Origin: Legionella sp.
Lineage (GTDB): Bacteria > Pseudomonadota > Gammaproteobacteria > Legionellales > Legionellaceae
Assembly: GCA_031291115.1 (NCBI GenBank)
Contig: JARLJQ010000012.1
Coordinates: 1-64,000 of the forward strand
Length of the DNA stretch: 64,000 nucleotides
Direction of reading: 5' to 3'
Shown here: piece by piece, positions 35,599 through 45,340 of the stretch
Position numbering within the stretch: position 1 is the first letter of the stretch
How the letters are laid out: each line of letters begins with the position of its first letter
Notes under the pieces: model-generated
Seen by the model: the letters and a program-made list of their open reading frames with translations, nothing else
What the model was told of the DNA's origin: nothing
The model's database searches: none
Made by a program: the position numbers and the translations under genes

Positions 35599-38274
35599 AT
35601 GAAAGTGGGTCATGACAGTTTATCAACAAAACGTCAATTAGAAGTAGATGGAAAAACCTATCATTATTACAGTCTGAAAGAGGCTGAAAATAACCATTTT
35701 AAAGGGATAAACCGACTTCCCTACTCACTTAAAGTACTCTTTGAAAACTTACTGCGTTTTGAAGACAGCAACACGGTGACAACCAAAGACATTCAAGCGA
35801 TCGCCAACTGGTTACAAAGTAAAACCTCACAACACGAAATTGCATTCAGACCAACTCGCGTGCTAATGCAAGATTTCACCGGGGTTCCTGCAGTAGTTGA
35901 TCTGGCCGCAATGCGTACAGCCATTGTTAAAATGGGTGGAAATCCAGATAAAATCTCTCCATTATCTCCTGTTGATTTAGTCATCGACCACTCTGTAATG
36001 GTTGATAAATTTGGGACTAAAGATTCCCTAGAAGTTAATACTGAAATCGAAATGGAACGAAATAACGAGCGTTATGAATTCTTACGTTGGGGACAAAAAG
36101 CCTTTAATAACTTCCAAGTAGTGCCACCAGGAACAGGTATTTGCCACCAAGTGAACCTTGAATATTTAGGCAAAACCGTCTGGAGCAGCAGTAATGAAGG
36201 TCATTTATACGCTTACCCAGATACTTTAGTGGGTACTGACTCACACACAACCATGATTAACGGCTTAGGTATTTTAGGCTGGGGCGTTGGTGGTATTGAA
36301 GCAGAAGCCGCAATGCTAGGCCAACCAGTATCCATGCTGATTCCTGAAGTCATTGGCTTTAAATTAATCGGTAAAATGAAAGAAGGCATTACTGCAACTG
36401 ACTTAGTACTGACAGTAACTCAAATGCTGCGTAAAAAAGGCGTAGTGGGCAAGTTTGTTGAGTTCTACGGTCCAGGTCTTAATGACTTACCACTGGCTGA
36501 CCGAGCCACTATTTCCAACATGGCACCAGAATACGGCGCTACTTGTGGATTTTTCCCTGTAGACAAAGAAACCATTCGCTACTTAGAATTAACTGGCCGT
36601 GACAAACATACTATCGCGTTGGTTGAAGCTTATTCTAAAGCTCAAGGCATGTGGTACGACAAAGACTGCGAAGATCCCGTATTTACTGATACATTAGAAC
36701 TTGATCTAGACTCAATCGAGCCTTCACTTGCAGGCCCCAAAAGACCACAAGATAAAGTCACTCTAAGTACATTACCAATTGAGTTTGCTGCATTCCTGAT
36801 GGAATCAGGCAAAGAAGAAGAAAAGAACAAATCATTCCCAGTTAAAGGCCATGACTTTGAAATGAAACACGGTCATGTAGCCATTGCTGCAATCACCAGC
36901 TGTACTAACACATCAAACCCAAGTGTATTGATGGCTGCAGGTTTAGTTGCTAAAAAAGCAGTAGAAAAAGGCTTACAACGTCAGCCATGGGTTAAATCTT
37001 CTTTAGCTCCAGGCTCTAAAGTAGTAACGGATTACCTGAAACACGCAGGCCTTCAGACCTATCTGGATCAATTAGGCTTTAACCTGGTTGGTTATGGTTG
37101 CACCACATGTATTGGTAACTCAGGCCCACTTCCTGACGCAATTTCACATTGCATCAGCGACAATGACCTGGTTGTTTCTTCTGTATTATCAGGAAACCGT
37201 AACTTCGAAGGCCGAGTACATCCGCAAGTAAGAGCAAACTGGTTGGCTTCACCTCCATTAGTTGTAGCTTATGCACTAAGTGGTACAACCTGCACTGACT
37301 TAAGCAAAGACGCATTAGGCAAAGACAAAGACGGCAATGACGTGTTCTTGAAAGACATCTGGCCTACTAATGCTGAAATTGCTATCGAAGTGGCGAAAGT
37401 AACTGGCGGCATGTTCCGTAAAGAATACGCTGAAGTATTCCTAGGTGATGAGCACTGGCAAGCAATTAAAACCAGTACAGGCAAAACATACGAGTGGAAT
37501 GAAGATTCAACCTACATCCAACATCCACCCTTCTTTGACAATCTGAAAGCAAAACCAGACGCGATCAAACCTGTAAAACAAGCCTATATTCTGGCTTTAT
37601 TTGGTGACTCAATTACGACCGACCACATTTCTCCAGCCGGCTCTATTAAAGCCAACTCCCCTGCTGGTTTATATTTGAAATCTAAAGGCGTAGATGAAAA
37701 AGACTTTAATTCCTACGGATCACGTCGTGGTAACCACGAAGTCATGATGCGCGGAACCTTTGCAAACATCCGTATCCGTAACGAAATGACTCCAGGACAA
37801 GAAGGCGGAATCACACGTTACATCCCAACCGGCGACATTATGCCAATTTATGATGCTTCGATGTTATATCAAGAACAACATCAAGAATTGGTGGTTATTG
37901 CTGGCAAGGAATACGGCACCGGTTCATCAAGAGACTGGGCTGCAAAAGGAACTAACTTACTAGGCGTTAAATCAGTTATTACCGAAAGTTTCGAACGTAT
38001 CCACCGCTCGAACTTAATTGGAATGGGTATTTTACCACTGCAGTTCTGTGATGGCATGACACGTAAAACTCTAGAGTTAACTGGTGACGAACGTGTCAGC
38101 ATTGATATATCTGACTCACTAACACCAGGTTCCATGGTATCTGTAACCATAGAACGCGCTAATGGCAAAATAGAGCAAATCAAGGCACTATGCCGTATTG
38201 ATACTGCTGATGAATTGGAATACTACAAAAACGGTGGAATTCTACAGTACGTATTAAGAAACCTTTGCGCTTAA
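35599..38274 (+). CDS. acnA: Aconitate hydratase (AcnA/IRP1 type)
   Basis: 891 residues, the AcnA/IRP1 length. The [4Fe-4S] ligands are visible: one Cys in [13 protein letters not shown] and two in [12 protein letters not shown]. Other signatures are [15 protein letters not shown], the swivel domain after about residue 650 and [15 protein letters not shown]. It interconverts citrate and isocitrate in the TCA cycle; in L. pneumophila the AcnA-type enzyme is a major iron protein. AGGAG precedes the chosen ATG; the upstream ATG at 35560 lacks a site. A hairpin terminator follows. Confidence 0.97.
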   Translation: MKVGHDSLSTKRQLEVDGKTYHYYSLKEAENNHFKGINRLPYSLKVLFENLLRFEDSNTVTTKDIQAIANWLQSKTSQHEIAFRPTRVLMQDFTGVPAVVDLAAMRTAIVKMGGNPDKISPLSPVDLVIDHSVMVDKFGTKDSLEVNTEIEMERNNERYEFLRWGQKAFNNFQVVPPGTGICHQVNLEYLGKTVWSSSNEGHLYAYPDTLVGTDSHTTMINGLGILGWGVGGIEAEAAMLGQPVSMLIPEVIGFKLIGKMKEGITATDLVLTVTQMLRKKGVVGKFVEFYGPGLNDLPLADRATISNMAPEYGATCGFFPVDKETIRYLELTGRDKHTIALVEAYSKAQGMWYDKDCEDPVFTDTLELDLDSIEPSLAGPKRPQDKVTLSTLPIEFAAFLMESGKEEEKNKSFPVKGHDFEMKHGHVAIAAITSCTNTSNPSVLMAAGLVAKKAVEKGLQRQPWVKSSLAPGSKVVTDYLKHAGLQTYLDQLGFNLVGYGCTTCIGNSGPLPDAISHCISDNDLVVSSVLSGNRNFEGRVHPQVRANWLASPPLVVAYALSGTTCTDLSKDALGKDKDGNDVFLKDIWPTNAEIAIEVAKVTGGMFRKEYAEVFLGDEHWQAIKTSTGKTYEWNEDSTYIQHPPFFDNLKAKPDAIKPVKQAYILALFGDSITTDHISPAGSIKANSPAGLYLKSKGVDEKDFNSYGSRRGNHEVMMRGTFANIRIRNEMTPGQEGGITRYIPTGDIMPIYDASMLYQEQHQELVVIAGKEYGTGSSRDWAAKGTNLLGVKSVITESFERIHRSNLIGMGILPLQFCDGMTRKTLELTGDERVSIDISDSLTPGSMVSVTIERANGKIEQIKALCRIDTADELEYYKNGGILQYVLRNLCA

Positions 38275-38285
38275 TCTAAACGATG

Positions 38286-38312
38286 GGCGCGTTATTTTAA
38301 AAATAGCGCGCC
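38286..38312 (+). terminator. Likely rho-independent terminator after acnA
   Basis: GGCGCGTTATTTT pairs with AAAATAGCGCGCC around the centre (one G-T pair), followed by TATGATTTTTA. It lies 12 bases after the acnA stop. Confidence 0.65.
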
Positions 38313-38373
38313 TATGATTTTTATCTCTTCAACCCAAAGATTTAAATCTCAAATATAGGGCAAAAATTCCTGC

Positions 38374-38742
38374 TCAAGAAATAGAGTCTGGTTTTGGTAA
38401 ATAGTCATTTACTCTGAGTTTACTATGGTTAGCGACTAATTCGTCAAAAAAAACACCATATAAAACAGATTTAGACATTTTTATATGCACTTTATTTATT
38501 TCCTCGTCATCATTATATAAATGAAGAGTGAAACCGTTAGGCAACAACTCCAGATCTCCATTTATAGCTACCCATACAGTTTCAACACTGTTATTGTCTA
38601 TAAAGATTTCTGTTTGAGGGATTTTATATTGAGTCAGGTTAACTTGGCTTGTGTCCATTAGCTTAACATGGAAAGAACCTGCATTTGCTATACCGGTCAG
38701 CAACGTTAGAAAAAAACAAATAAATATAATCCTATTTTTCAA
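38374..38742 (-). CDS. Small secreted protein of unknown function (TTG start)
   Basis: 122 residues. The start codon is TTG, supported by AGGAG 5-6 bases upstream and by the signal peptide that begins directly there (KNRIIFICFFLTLLTGIANA, cleavage after ANA). The mature 100-residue part has no cysteine and contains IEIFIDNNS-like and TVWVAINGDLELLPNG stretches that suggest an all-beta fold. No family recognised. It converges with acnA. Confidence 0.65.
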   Translation of the reverse strand: MKNRIIFICFFLTLLTGIANAGSFHVKLMDTSQVNLTQYKIPQTEIFIDNNSVETVWVAINGDLELLPNGFTLHLYNDDEEINKVHIKMSKSVLYGVFFDELVANHSKLRVNDYLPKPDSIS

Positions 38743-39525
38743 TTTTCACTCCTAATTTATGTTTAAATTTGTGTCCGTAGTTGGCTTATTTTCTTAAAAA
38801 AATTGAGCCGCGAATGGTGATTAACTACTAATAGTCTTTTAAAGGTGTCAAGAATAAGATGTTTATATTGAACTGTCATTTCGGTCATTTTACAATTCTA
38901 AAGGCAACTACGGAGAGGCTTCCGCCTATCAATAAACCGGTATTGAATTTTCCATATTATCTTTCATTTAAAAGCTATATATACAAAGCAAAAATAAAGT
39001 ATCCATTAGAGATAAATTTTATATTTCAGCTTTGAATTCACGGATAATACACAGAGATATTTTTATTTTCAACAAGAAAAATAATGATACCACATGATCA
39101 AATAATAACATTCATTGTTAGTTGGTTAAAAATAATGATTTTAATTTTCTAAAATATCAATTTTTATAATGTAAAAAATTTTAATTTTTTTTTTAATATC
39201 CATTAGAAATCTCTCCTAGCCTACATCGCAGGACATCGTCACGGATTAAAAATCAATCGAATCACACTTGCGACACCCTCTTATGCCGCAAAGGCATCGA
39301 CGCAAATTAAAAATCAATCAAATCGCACTTTATTTAAATCACCATCGAGATGCCACAAAACAAGTCATGACCATAAACGTCACTCACATACGTTCTTATT
39401 TAAACTCACAAAATCAGCAAAACGTATTGTTATCTTTCAACCCCCAATGCTATACTTCGCGACCGCATATAAATAATGAAATGCAGGCCGGCGTAAAGGT
39501 AATGATTTTTTTAATTACTTAATCC
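38743..39525. other. Long AT-rich intergenic region with a 35-bp direct repeat
   Basis: No convincing gene in about 780 bases. From 39080 to 39200 it is extremely AT-rich. At 39234-39268 and 39297-39331 two 35-base segments are nearly identical (both contain ATTAAAAATCAATC), 63 bases apart. An 84-codon frame through this region (39268-39522) has no ribosome site and a low-complexity product. The region may be decayed coding or regulatory DNA upstream of the permease. Confidence 0.5.
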
Positions 39526-39671
39526 TTAGGGGCTGTTGACATTTCGCTAGATTGAACCGAAATAGGCTGATTTTCGAGCACCGAAGCGCAGCATACACTT
39601 GTATGTGAGCATCGGAGCGCAGAAAATCAGCCTATTTCGGCCAAGATAGTAGAAATGTCAACAGACCCTAA
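39526..39671. repeat. Long nearly perfect hairpin, 146 bp
   Basis: TTAGGGGCTGTTGACATTTC at the left and the near-complement GAAATGTCAACAGACCCTAA at the right; inside, GAAATAGGCTGATTTTC pairs exactly with GAAAATCAGCCTATTTC, and even the centre (GAAGCGCAGCATACACTTGT against the mirror half) pairs. Short derivatives lie at 10269-10322 and 60264-60293. It lies 69 bases upstream of the permease start and could affect its expression. Confidence 0.85.
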
Positions 39672-39739
39672 TTAAATTACTTTTAATCCACAGTACCCTT
39701 CAGTTCATTTTACATGATCGCTTTAGTTAAGGTTTAATC

Positions 39740-41110
39740 ATGACTCAATCAAAAAAAGTTTTAAGTGTTTTTTCCTTGGTGATGATTAATGTTATCGCTG
39801 TTGATAGCCTTCGTACTTTACCTCTTAGTGCCAAATTAGGGTTATCCCTCGTTTCTTATTATTTTATTGCCGCATTTGCCTTTTTTATTCCCGTAGCACT
39901 TGTTGCCGCGGAGTTAGCGACCGCCTATCCTCATACAGGCGGTATTTATGTTTGGGTTCGTGAGGCTTTTGGTAAGCGTATTGGCTTTATTACCATTTGG
40001 CTGCAGTGGATCTACAACGTAGTTTGGTACCCTACTATTCTTGCCTTTATTGCGGCAACCGTTTCCTATTTATTTGCCCCTGAATTGGCTAATAATAAGA
40101 TTTACTTATTAGGAACTGTAATTGGCTCGTTTTGGTTATTTACCTTATTAAATTGTTTTGGGATGAGAATCTCCAGCATTGTCAGCATTATTGGTGCGAC
40201 TATTGGTACTGTGCTTCCTATGCTTTTAATTATTATTTTGGCTGTTATTTGGGTTATTCAAGGGAACCCAATAGCCGTTGGTTATAGCTCTTCTTTTCTA
40301 CCCAACTTTGAATCTCTTGGTAATTTGTCTTTGTTTTCAGCAGTTTTGTTTGGCTTAATTGGTATGGAAATGTCTGCGGTGCATGCTGAAGAGGTTAAGA
40401 ATCCTCAGCGTGATTATCCAAAAGCTTTGCTGTATTCCACTTTTATTATTATTTCGACACTGTCATTGGGCTCTTTAGCTATTGTTATAGTAGTTCCTAA
40501 CAGCAGCTTAAGCGTTGTTTCGGGACTAATTGAAGCATACGCGGTTTTTTTCCAGTCGTATAATATGCCTTGGATGACCTACGTTATCGCTGTACTTATT
40601 GTATTAGGTGCTTTAAGTGGTGTTTCTGCGTGGATTATTGGACCAACAAAGGGTTTGTTAGTGTCTGCTCAAGACGGCTCTTTACCAGCGCGCTTTGCTC
40701 GTACAAACAAACACGGTGCTCCCACAACGATTCTCTTTACCCAAGCCATTATTGTTACCGTTTTAAGTACGGTATTTATTTTGTTGGATTCTATTAATGC
40801 GGCTTATTGGATGTTAAGTGATTTGAGTGCGCAAATGGCGTTAATGGTTTATATCATTATGTTTGCTGCAGCGATTCAATTAAGAAACAGAAGACCCGAT
40901 CTAAAGCGTGGTTATACCATTCCAGGTGGTAAAGTGGTTTTATGGCTAATCGCAGGCGTTGGGACTTTATGTTGTACCGCAGCGATGCTTGTTGGTTTTG
41001 CGCCACCATCACAAATTCCTGTTGGTAATGTATTTGTTTTTGAAGCATTCCTTGTGGGTGGTTTGATATTGTTTGTATTGATTCCTTGGTTTTTTTCTAA
41101 GAAGCATTAA
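39740..41110 (+). CDS. APC-superfamily amino acid permease/antiporter (GadC/YjeM-like)
   Basis: 456 residues with about 12 transmembrane helices. The N-terminus (SVFSLVMINVIAVDSLRTLP) and the AYPHTGGIYVWVREAFG block correspond to TM1 and TM2-3 of APC transporters; GMEMSAVHAEEVKNPQRDYP is the conserved TM6-7 loop region, close to the glutamate/GABA antiporter branch. It probably imports or exchanges an amino acid at the inner membrane. Specificity cannot be read. AAGG precedes the ATG. A large hairpin repeat lies just upstream. Confidence 0.9.
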   Translation: MTQSKKVLSVFSLVMINVIAVDSLRTLPLSAKLGLSLVSYYFIAAFAFFIPVALVAAELATAYPHTGGIYVWVREAFGKRIGFITIWLQWIYNVVWYPTILAFIAATVSYLFAPELANNKIYLLGTVIGSFWLFTLLNCFGMRISSIVSIIGATIGTVLPMLLIIILAVIWVIQGNPIAVGYSSSFLPNFESLGNLSLFSAVLFGLIGMEMSAVHAEEVKNPQRDYPKALLYSTFIIISTLSLGSLAIVIVVPNSSLSVVSGLIEAYAVFFQSYNMPWMTYVIAVLIVLGALSGVSAWIIGPTKGLLVSAQDGSLPARFARTNKHGAPTTILFTQAIIVTVLSTVFILLDSINAAYWMLSDLSAQMALMVYIIMFAAAIQLRNRRPDLKRGYTIPGGKVVLWLIAGVGTLCCTAAMLVGFAPPSQIPVGNVFVFEAFLVGGLILFVLIPWFFSKKH

Positions 41111-41121
41111 AAAGTAAGGAC

Positions 41122-41154
41122 GTAGCTTGGGTGAAGCGGCAGCGTAACCCGGGA
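41122..41154. repeat. Short dispersed palindrome (GTAGC..AACCCGGGA type)
   Basis: GTAGCTTGGGTGAAGCGGCA and following AACCCGGGA match 828-859. The 3' part GATCAAAGCTACC lets the unit fold back. It lies 12 bases after the permease stop and may serve as its terminator. Confidence 0.55.
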
Positions 41155-41200
41155 TCAAAGCTACCTTTTTACACATGGATTGATAAGTCAAACTGAGTGT

Positions 41201-41284
41201 AGGTTGGCGCTAAACGAAGTGCAGCCCAACACAGGGAAGTCGCTACGCTCCGTTGTTGAGCATCGTACGCGATACCCAACCTAT
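41201..41284. repeat. Dispersed palindrome, AGGTTGGCGC family
   Basis: Same unit as 30569-30652 in the same orientation with roughly a dozen differences. The left arm AGGTTGGCGC is intact while the right end has drifted to GATACCCAACCTA. It occupies part of a 390-base gap after the permease; a further dyad (TGCCGCGCATAAAGCGCGGCA, near 41434-41454) lies in the same gap. Confidence 0.75.
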
Positions 41285-41502
41285 ATTTAACGTTCTATTT
41301 CGATAAGGTTTGTTCTGTTTCTACCGCGGCCCTAATTTTTATGTAATTACACGCAGTTTATTTTCTTTAGGCCTAGTTGAGAGTAGCTTGAACTTTCAAA
41401 TTACTTGGTTTATTTGTAAGTAGCATCTCCTGGATGCCGCGCATAAAGCGCGGCACATTGGCATCTGGGGTGTCAAATGCCCGTACACCCTAGTCTAGAA
41501 AA

Positions 41503-41826
41503 TTAGCAGCGGGCTGTAAAAGAACTTGCACTCTCTTCAGCTTCAATTTCATAGTTTGCTAGTTTTTCTTGATAATTCTCTAGGATACTTTTTAAAGACC
41601 TTTCTAAATCAGTCGCATTCTTGCTCTTGAGTGAAATACATACAATAATATCTTCTAGTTGCTGTGCTATTTCTTTAGGTGATGTAGTTGGATCATTTAA
41701 GCCTTTAATCAACGTTGTTAAACCACTAATGGCTCTAACCTTACTGTCTTTTTCTAATTTTATTAGATTATCTTCTATATTCATGTTAAAAAAATTTTTA
41801 AGTTCATCAATCAGTATCTGTTTCAT
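41503..41826 (-). CDS. Small helical protein overlapping the kinase gene
   Basis: 107 residues. Its ATG overlaps the kinase stop as ATGA, so translation is coupled. The sequence is acidic and almost wholly helical (IDELKNFFNMNIEDNLIKLE, KEIAQQLEDIIVCISL, ATDLERSLKSILENYQEKL), with no membrane segment. Size, acidity and overlap suit a dedicated partner of the kinase, such as a chaperone, inhibitor or small co-effector. No family recognised. Confidence 0.72.
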   Translation of the reverse strand: MKQILIDELKNFFNMNIEDNLIKLEKDSKVRAISGLTTLIKGLNDPTTSPKEIAQQLEDIIVCISLKSKNATDLERSLKSILENYQEKLANYEIEAEESASSFTARC

Positions 41827-44798
41827 AAATTACTCTCCAATATTTGTTCTGCTTCTTTGTATTTTAGAATTTCTAAAGCATCTTCAATACTAGGTCTTTG
41901 ATCAGGAACTTTATTTTGCATAGAATGTAACAATTCAATTACATTTTCTCCTAGTATTTCTTTATAAAGACTGAAATCATATTTTTCATTGGCAAATTCC
42001 GTAATAAATTTTTTAAATTCAGGATTATTCCAATGCCTTCCCACCTCCCTTGTAAACATGGTCTCATCTAATGAGCCAGTAGAATGAAATGCCTTTCTAA
42101 TTGATGTTTTTACAGGCTCATTAATTTTCGTCAATGCTCTTTCCATTCGCTCCTTTATAAGGTTGTGCTTATTTGCACCCAAAATTTCAGCCAAGCTAAG
42201 CGTTAAAGAATATACATCCGTTTTATCTGTTACGCATTCACCTTGTAAATATTCTGGGGGCATATATTCTATTGCAAATTTAGCTGTATTTATATCCTTA
42301 AATTGAATTCTAGCACCTGCTTCTTCAGCACATCCGAAGTCTACAATATGGACTTTTTTTGCAACTGGGTCATAAAGTACATTTTTAGGTTTTATATCAT
42401 TATGAATTACCTTATGCTCATGAATAGAACCTAGGCATTCAAGTAATGATGTTGCTATTTCGTGACGGGTAGTTTGTGACAATTCCAAATGTTCTATCAA
42501 ATATTTATCAAGTGGAACACCAGGAAATAATGGCATTGCTAAATAAGCTGTTTTATTTTTATTAAATTGCTCAAAATGTTTATCAGGATAAGCCTTTTTA
42601 AACAAGAGTGCTTCTTTGTTCATCGCCAACTGATTTCTCACTGACATCGTTTTTATGGCAAGAGGTTGAGATGTTTTTATACCGGACTCAGAATGCACAT
42701 AATGTCTCGCTGCATAGACACTTCCCCAACCACCTTGACCTAAAGGAACAGAATGAGTTTTATATAAACCACTCTCCGTGCGAAATATCGTTGGGTCTGT
42801 TCCTGTCAATTTTTTTGACTGTAGTAATTCCGTAGCCTTACTGCCACTAAGAAGAGGTGGAATTTTAGGCAGTGTTATATTCGCTTCTCTACTTAAAGAG
42901 TTGAGTATGTATTCGTTTGCTATTAAGTTGGGATTATTCTCCATAACTCGAGCTAAAGCAGAATGATAGCGTTGTCTCTCTTGAGGGGTAATCTTTTTTA
43001 AATTGATATCCAGTTCTTTTAATGTATCTTCCAAATTTGAATAAAATCGACTTCCAAAGAACAATCCTTTTCGTGGAGACAAAAAAGAGTACTCTTTTGA
43101 TATATTTTTAGTTGTTAATAACATGAGGCCAATTAAAGCATTTTCATCATATTGTTCTTTACCTAGTACCGTAAAGGTTGAGATCAGTTCTTTATAAGCA
43201 TTAAACATCGTCTCGCGCTTGCTGCCACTTGGGGCTTTGTATTTATCGATATTAAATCGGGTTACAAGATAACTTGCTCTACTGGTTTCAGGTGAATGAA
43301 GTCTAGCGCTTCGTAGAGCACTAAGCAAAGATTGTCCTTCATGATTTTTCTTGGTTAAGATGTCACAAAATTTGCGATGATCGTCCGTAGTGGAAGTGTA
43401 ATGTTCTACCACATGACTAACCGCATCAAAACTACCAAACATTAAAGTTCTTTCAAATGGCGATGTTGAATTAGAATCACTAGTATAAGGAAGAAGAGCC
43501 CCACTTATAATTTGCTGACTGAGTAGCTCACTTGGCATAGCCGCATTTACAGCAAATTTTACAAGTCCCCCAGACTCTCTAAAACTTTTACTTAGATTTT
43601 TTAATCTTACCTTCATTTCCACGGTCAATAATGCTTCCATGCGCTTGTAGTCAGACTCACTTTCTGCATTTCTAAGCAAATTAAGTATGTCTGCACATAA
43701 AGGATCAAGCAGCTTTAATTGGTTGTAGTATTCATCTCTTAACAATCGTTTATGACCTAAACATTCGTAAATCAATATCTTGTCACCGCTTACAGCCTCT
43801 CCAAACGATTGATCTCCGGTAGCACCAACTAAATCACCAGAAAGAGCCTGAGCCGCAATCATTGAAGCGTGTGACATGCCTGAGCTATATACAACGCGAT
43901 AGTGCTTCCCTTCAGTATCGGGTCCTCCGTGGAGGTACTCTTCCTTTTTAGTTTCTGCATTATAAAAACTAATTTTGGTAAACCCATCGGTGATAAGTTG
44001 CTTTTTAACTTTTTCTAAAGCGTTACGTTTAGTATGTTCAGTTTTTCCTACCATTAATACATCTTGATTTTTTTTACTGTCTTTTGCATAGAGCCTATGT
44101 ATTTTTAAAAATCGTTCTGCTGTTGTTGTTTCTGGAATCGTTGGAAAAGTATCATGGCTGTACTGAAAAGATACATCAGCATTGGTTTGGTACGTTTCAA
44201 TATCTTTTCCTGCAAGCAGTACCCCTCTTATTTTTTCCTCTAGTTTCGATGATAATACTAAGGGTTTTTCGGGGCTTATCAGGTTATCACTTAATATGAT
44301 TCCTTTTTCATCTGCTTTAGTATTAAATCCAGTATAGATGGTTTCCAGATAGACTATTTTATTAAGGGCTTTTTTCCGAAACTGTCTCTGATTTTCTATC
44401 ATATAACGATGAGATATGCCGCTGTAGGCATATTCCGGCATCATTATTAATGGAACTGGTTGATGTTGTTTTTGGATTGCATCATGTATGTGTAGAATTA
44501 GACTGGATTGGAAAACCGGACCTTCTATTATGGATGCTACTTCTAACTCTTTTTTTTCAACTTTTTCTTTGAGTTCATCAGGAGTTAATACTTCTACCTC
44601 AAACTCGGTATCTCCTTTCAAATTTTTTATTTTTTGTTGACCACTAGCTTGAGTAATTAGTTTAACTTCTGGAGCACTATCTGCCCCCGTTAAGTCGATA
44701 TAATATTTTTTAATTTGTTCTGCCAGTTTGAGGGCAAATAAAAAATCACCATATCCACCAAAACCATCGCTAACAGCTATTAAGATTGTTCTAGCCAT
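41823..44798 (-). CDS. Large Ser/Thr protein kinase with N-terminal glycosyltransferase-like domain, candidate effector
   Basis: 991 residues, no signal peptide. From about residue 680 to the end is a complete eukaryote-like kinase: glycine loop GQGGWGSVY, Lys in LAIKTM (~715), HNDIKPKNVL with the catalytic Asp (~800), DFG in HIVDFGCAEE (~819), and MPPEYLQG near the APE position. Residues ~1-370 begin ILIAVSDGFGGYGDFLFALK and contain SSGMSHASMIAAQALSG and GATGDQSFGEAVSGDKILIY, reminiscent of the sugar-nucleotide-binding half of GT-B enzymes; this is a weak resemblance. The tail (ALEILKYKEAEQILESNL) is Glu-rich. A PmrA-type box lies upstream. It is most likely a Dot/Icm substrate acting on host proteins. 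Confidence 0.85.
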   Translation of the reverse strand: MARTILIAVSDGFGGYGDFLFALKLAEQIKKYYIDLTGADSAPEVKLITQASGQQKIKNLKGDTEFEVEVLTPDELKEKVEKKELEVASIIEGPVFQSSLILHIHDAIQKQHQPVPLIMMPEYAYSGISHRYMIENQRQFRKKALNKIVYLETIYTGFNTKADEKGIILSDNLISPEKPLVLSSKLEEKIRGVLLAGKDIETYQTNADVSFQYSHDTFPTIPETTTAERFLKIHRLYAKDSKKNQDVLMVGKTEHTKRNALEKVKKQLITDGFTKISFYNAETKKEEYLHGGPDTEGKHYRVVYSSGMSHASMIAAQALSGDLVGATGDQSFGEAVSGDKILIYECLGHKRLLRDEYYNQLKLLDPLCADILNLLRNAESESDYKRMEALLTVEMKVRLKNLSKSFRESGGLVKFAVNAAMPSELLSQQIISGALLPYTSDSNSTSPFERTLMFGSFDAVSHVVEHYTSTTDDHRKFCDILTKKNHEGQSLLSALRSARLHSPETSRASYLVTRFNIDKYKAPSGSKRETMFNAYKELISTFTVLGKEQYDENALIGLMLLTTKNISKEYSFLSPRKGLFFGSRFYSNLEDTLKELDINLKKITPQERQRYHSALARVMENNPNLIANEYILNSLSREANITLPKIPPLLSGSKATELLQSKKLTGTDPTIFRTESGLYKTHSVPLGQGGWGSVYAARHYVHSESGIKTSQPLAIKTMSVRNQLAMNKEALLFKKAYPDKHFEQFNKNKTAYLAMPLFPGVPLDKYLIEHLELSQTTRHEIATSLLECLGSIHEHKVIHNDIKPKNVLYDPVAKKVHIVDFGCAEEAGARIQFKDINTAKFAIEYMPPEYLQGECVTDKTDVYSLTLSLAEILGANKHNLIKERMERALTKINEPVKTSIRKAFHSTGSLDETMFTREVGRHWNNPEFKKFITEFANEKYDFSLYKEILGENVIELLHSMQNKVPDQRPSIEDALEILKYKEAEQILESNL

Positions 44799-44830
44799 TA
44801 CATGCCTCGAAATAAATTTTATTTATACTC

Positions 44831-44863
44831 ATTGTAGTATATTTGTATTAAATGAGTATTAAG
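44831..44863 (-). promoter_or_regulatory. Tandem PmrA-type box and -10 element upstream of the kinase
   Basis: On the minus strand CTTAATACT-CA-TTTAATACA runs from 44863 to 44844 and the -10 hexamer TACAAT starts at 44836, 8 bases after the last base of the second unit. Both spacings equal those of the boxes at 14292 and 15687. The kinase ATG lies about 32 bases beyond the -10. Confidence 0.72.
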
Positions 44864-44924
44864 TGAATATCCATTTAATTTTTTATGGTAAATTATTGTA
44901 TATTTTGTTTTTTTTAGACGATAT

Positions 44925-45119
44925 TCAATAAAAGGTTTTGGGCATAATGAGATTAGGTAAGCTACGCATATCAGTGAGCAATGAGGTGCCCATGTTCTGC
45001 TCGAGTTGTTCTAGGGTATTAGCTTGGCGAATATGAGTATGCACGTATTGAAACCAAGAGAATGTTTCGATTTTATTCTGCTTGGAGGTTTCGATAAGCG
45101 TGAAAAGGATACTACCCGC
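44925..45119 (-). pseudogene. C-terminal remnant of an IS66-family transposase
   Basis: The minus strand reads AGSILFTLIETSKQNKIETF and onward through a QYVHTHIRQANTLEQLEQ segment to TGA at 44925. The pattern of a Tyr/Leu-Ile-Glu-Thr-x-Lys-x-Asn stretch, a helical segment and a short Ala-x-Thr-x-Glu tail is the end of IS66 TnpC. The upstream part of the gene and the inverted ends are missing; no start codon. It marks a past insertion between the kinase and putA regions. Confidence 0.65.
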
Positions 45120-45255
45120 TTGATGCTTTCATTTAAGTACCTCTGCGTTAGTCAACGCAGCAAGTATCTGAAATTATCTTTTGATTGAATAGATGGGGTT
45201 TATTGAGCGCTTACTTTGTTCTTAACTTGATTGGCTTGGCACCATTCGTGCAAAC

Positions 45256-45297
45256 AGTTCGAGACGGAACTTTGCTCCTCCTCACTGCGAACGGATC
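45256..45297. repeat. Decayed partial copy of the nested palindrome family
   Basis: GTTCGAGACGGAACTTTGCT followed by CCTCCTCACTGCGAACGG matches the right half of the core at 21470-21515 with several changes. The left half is absent, perhaps lost with the IS66 remnant next to it. Confidence 0.6.
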
Positions 45298-45340
45298 GGT
45301 GATGGGTAGGATTCCTCAAAGAGCGGTATACATTCCCTGC

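Noticed and set aside
39268..39522. 84-codon frame in the gap before the permease
   Set aside because: No ribosome site, low-complexity basic product, and overlaps a direct repeat.
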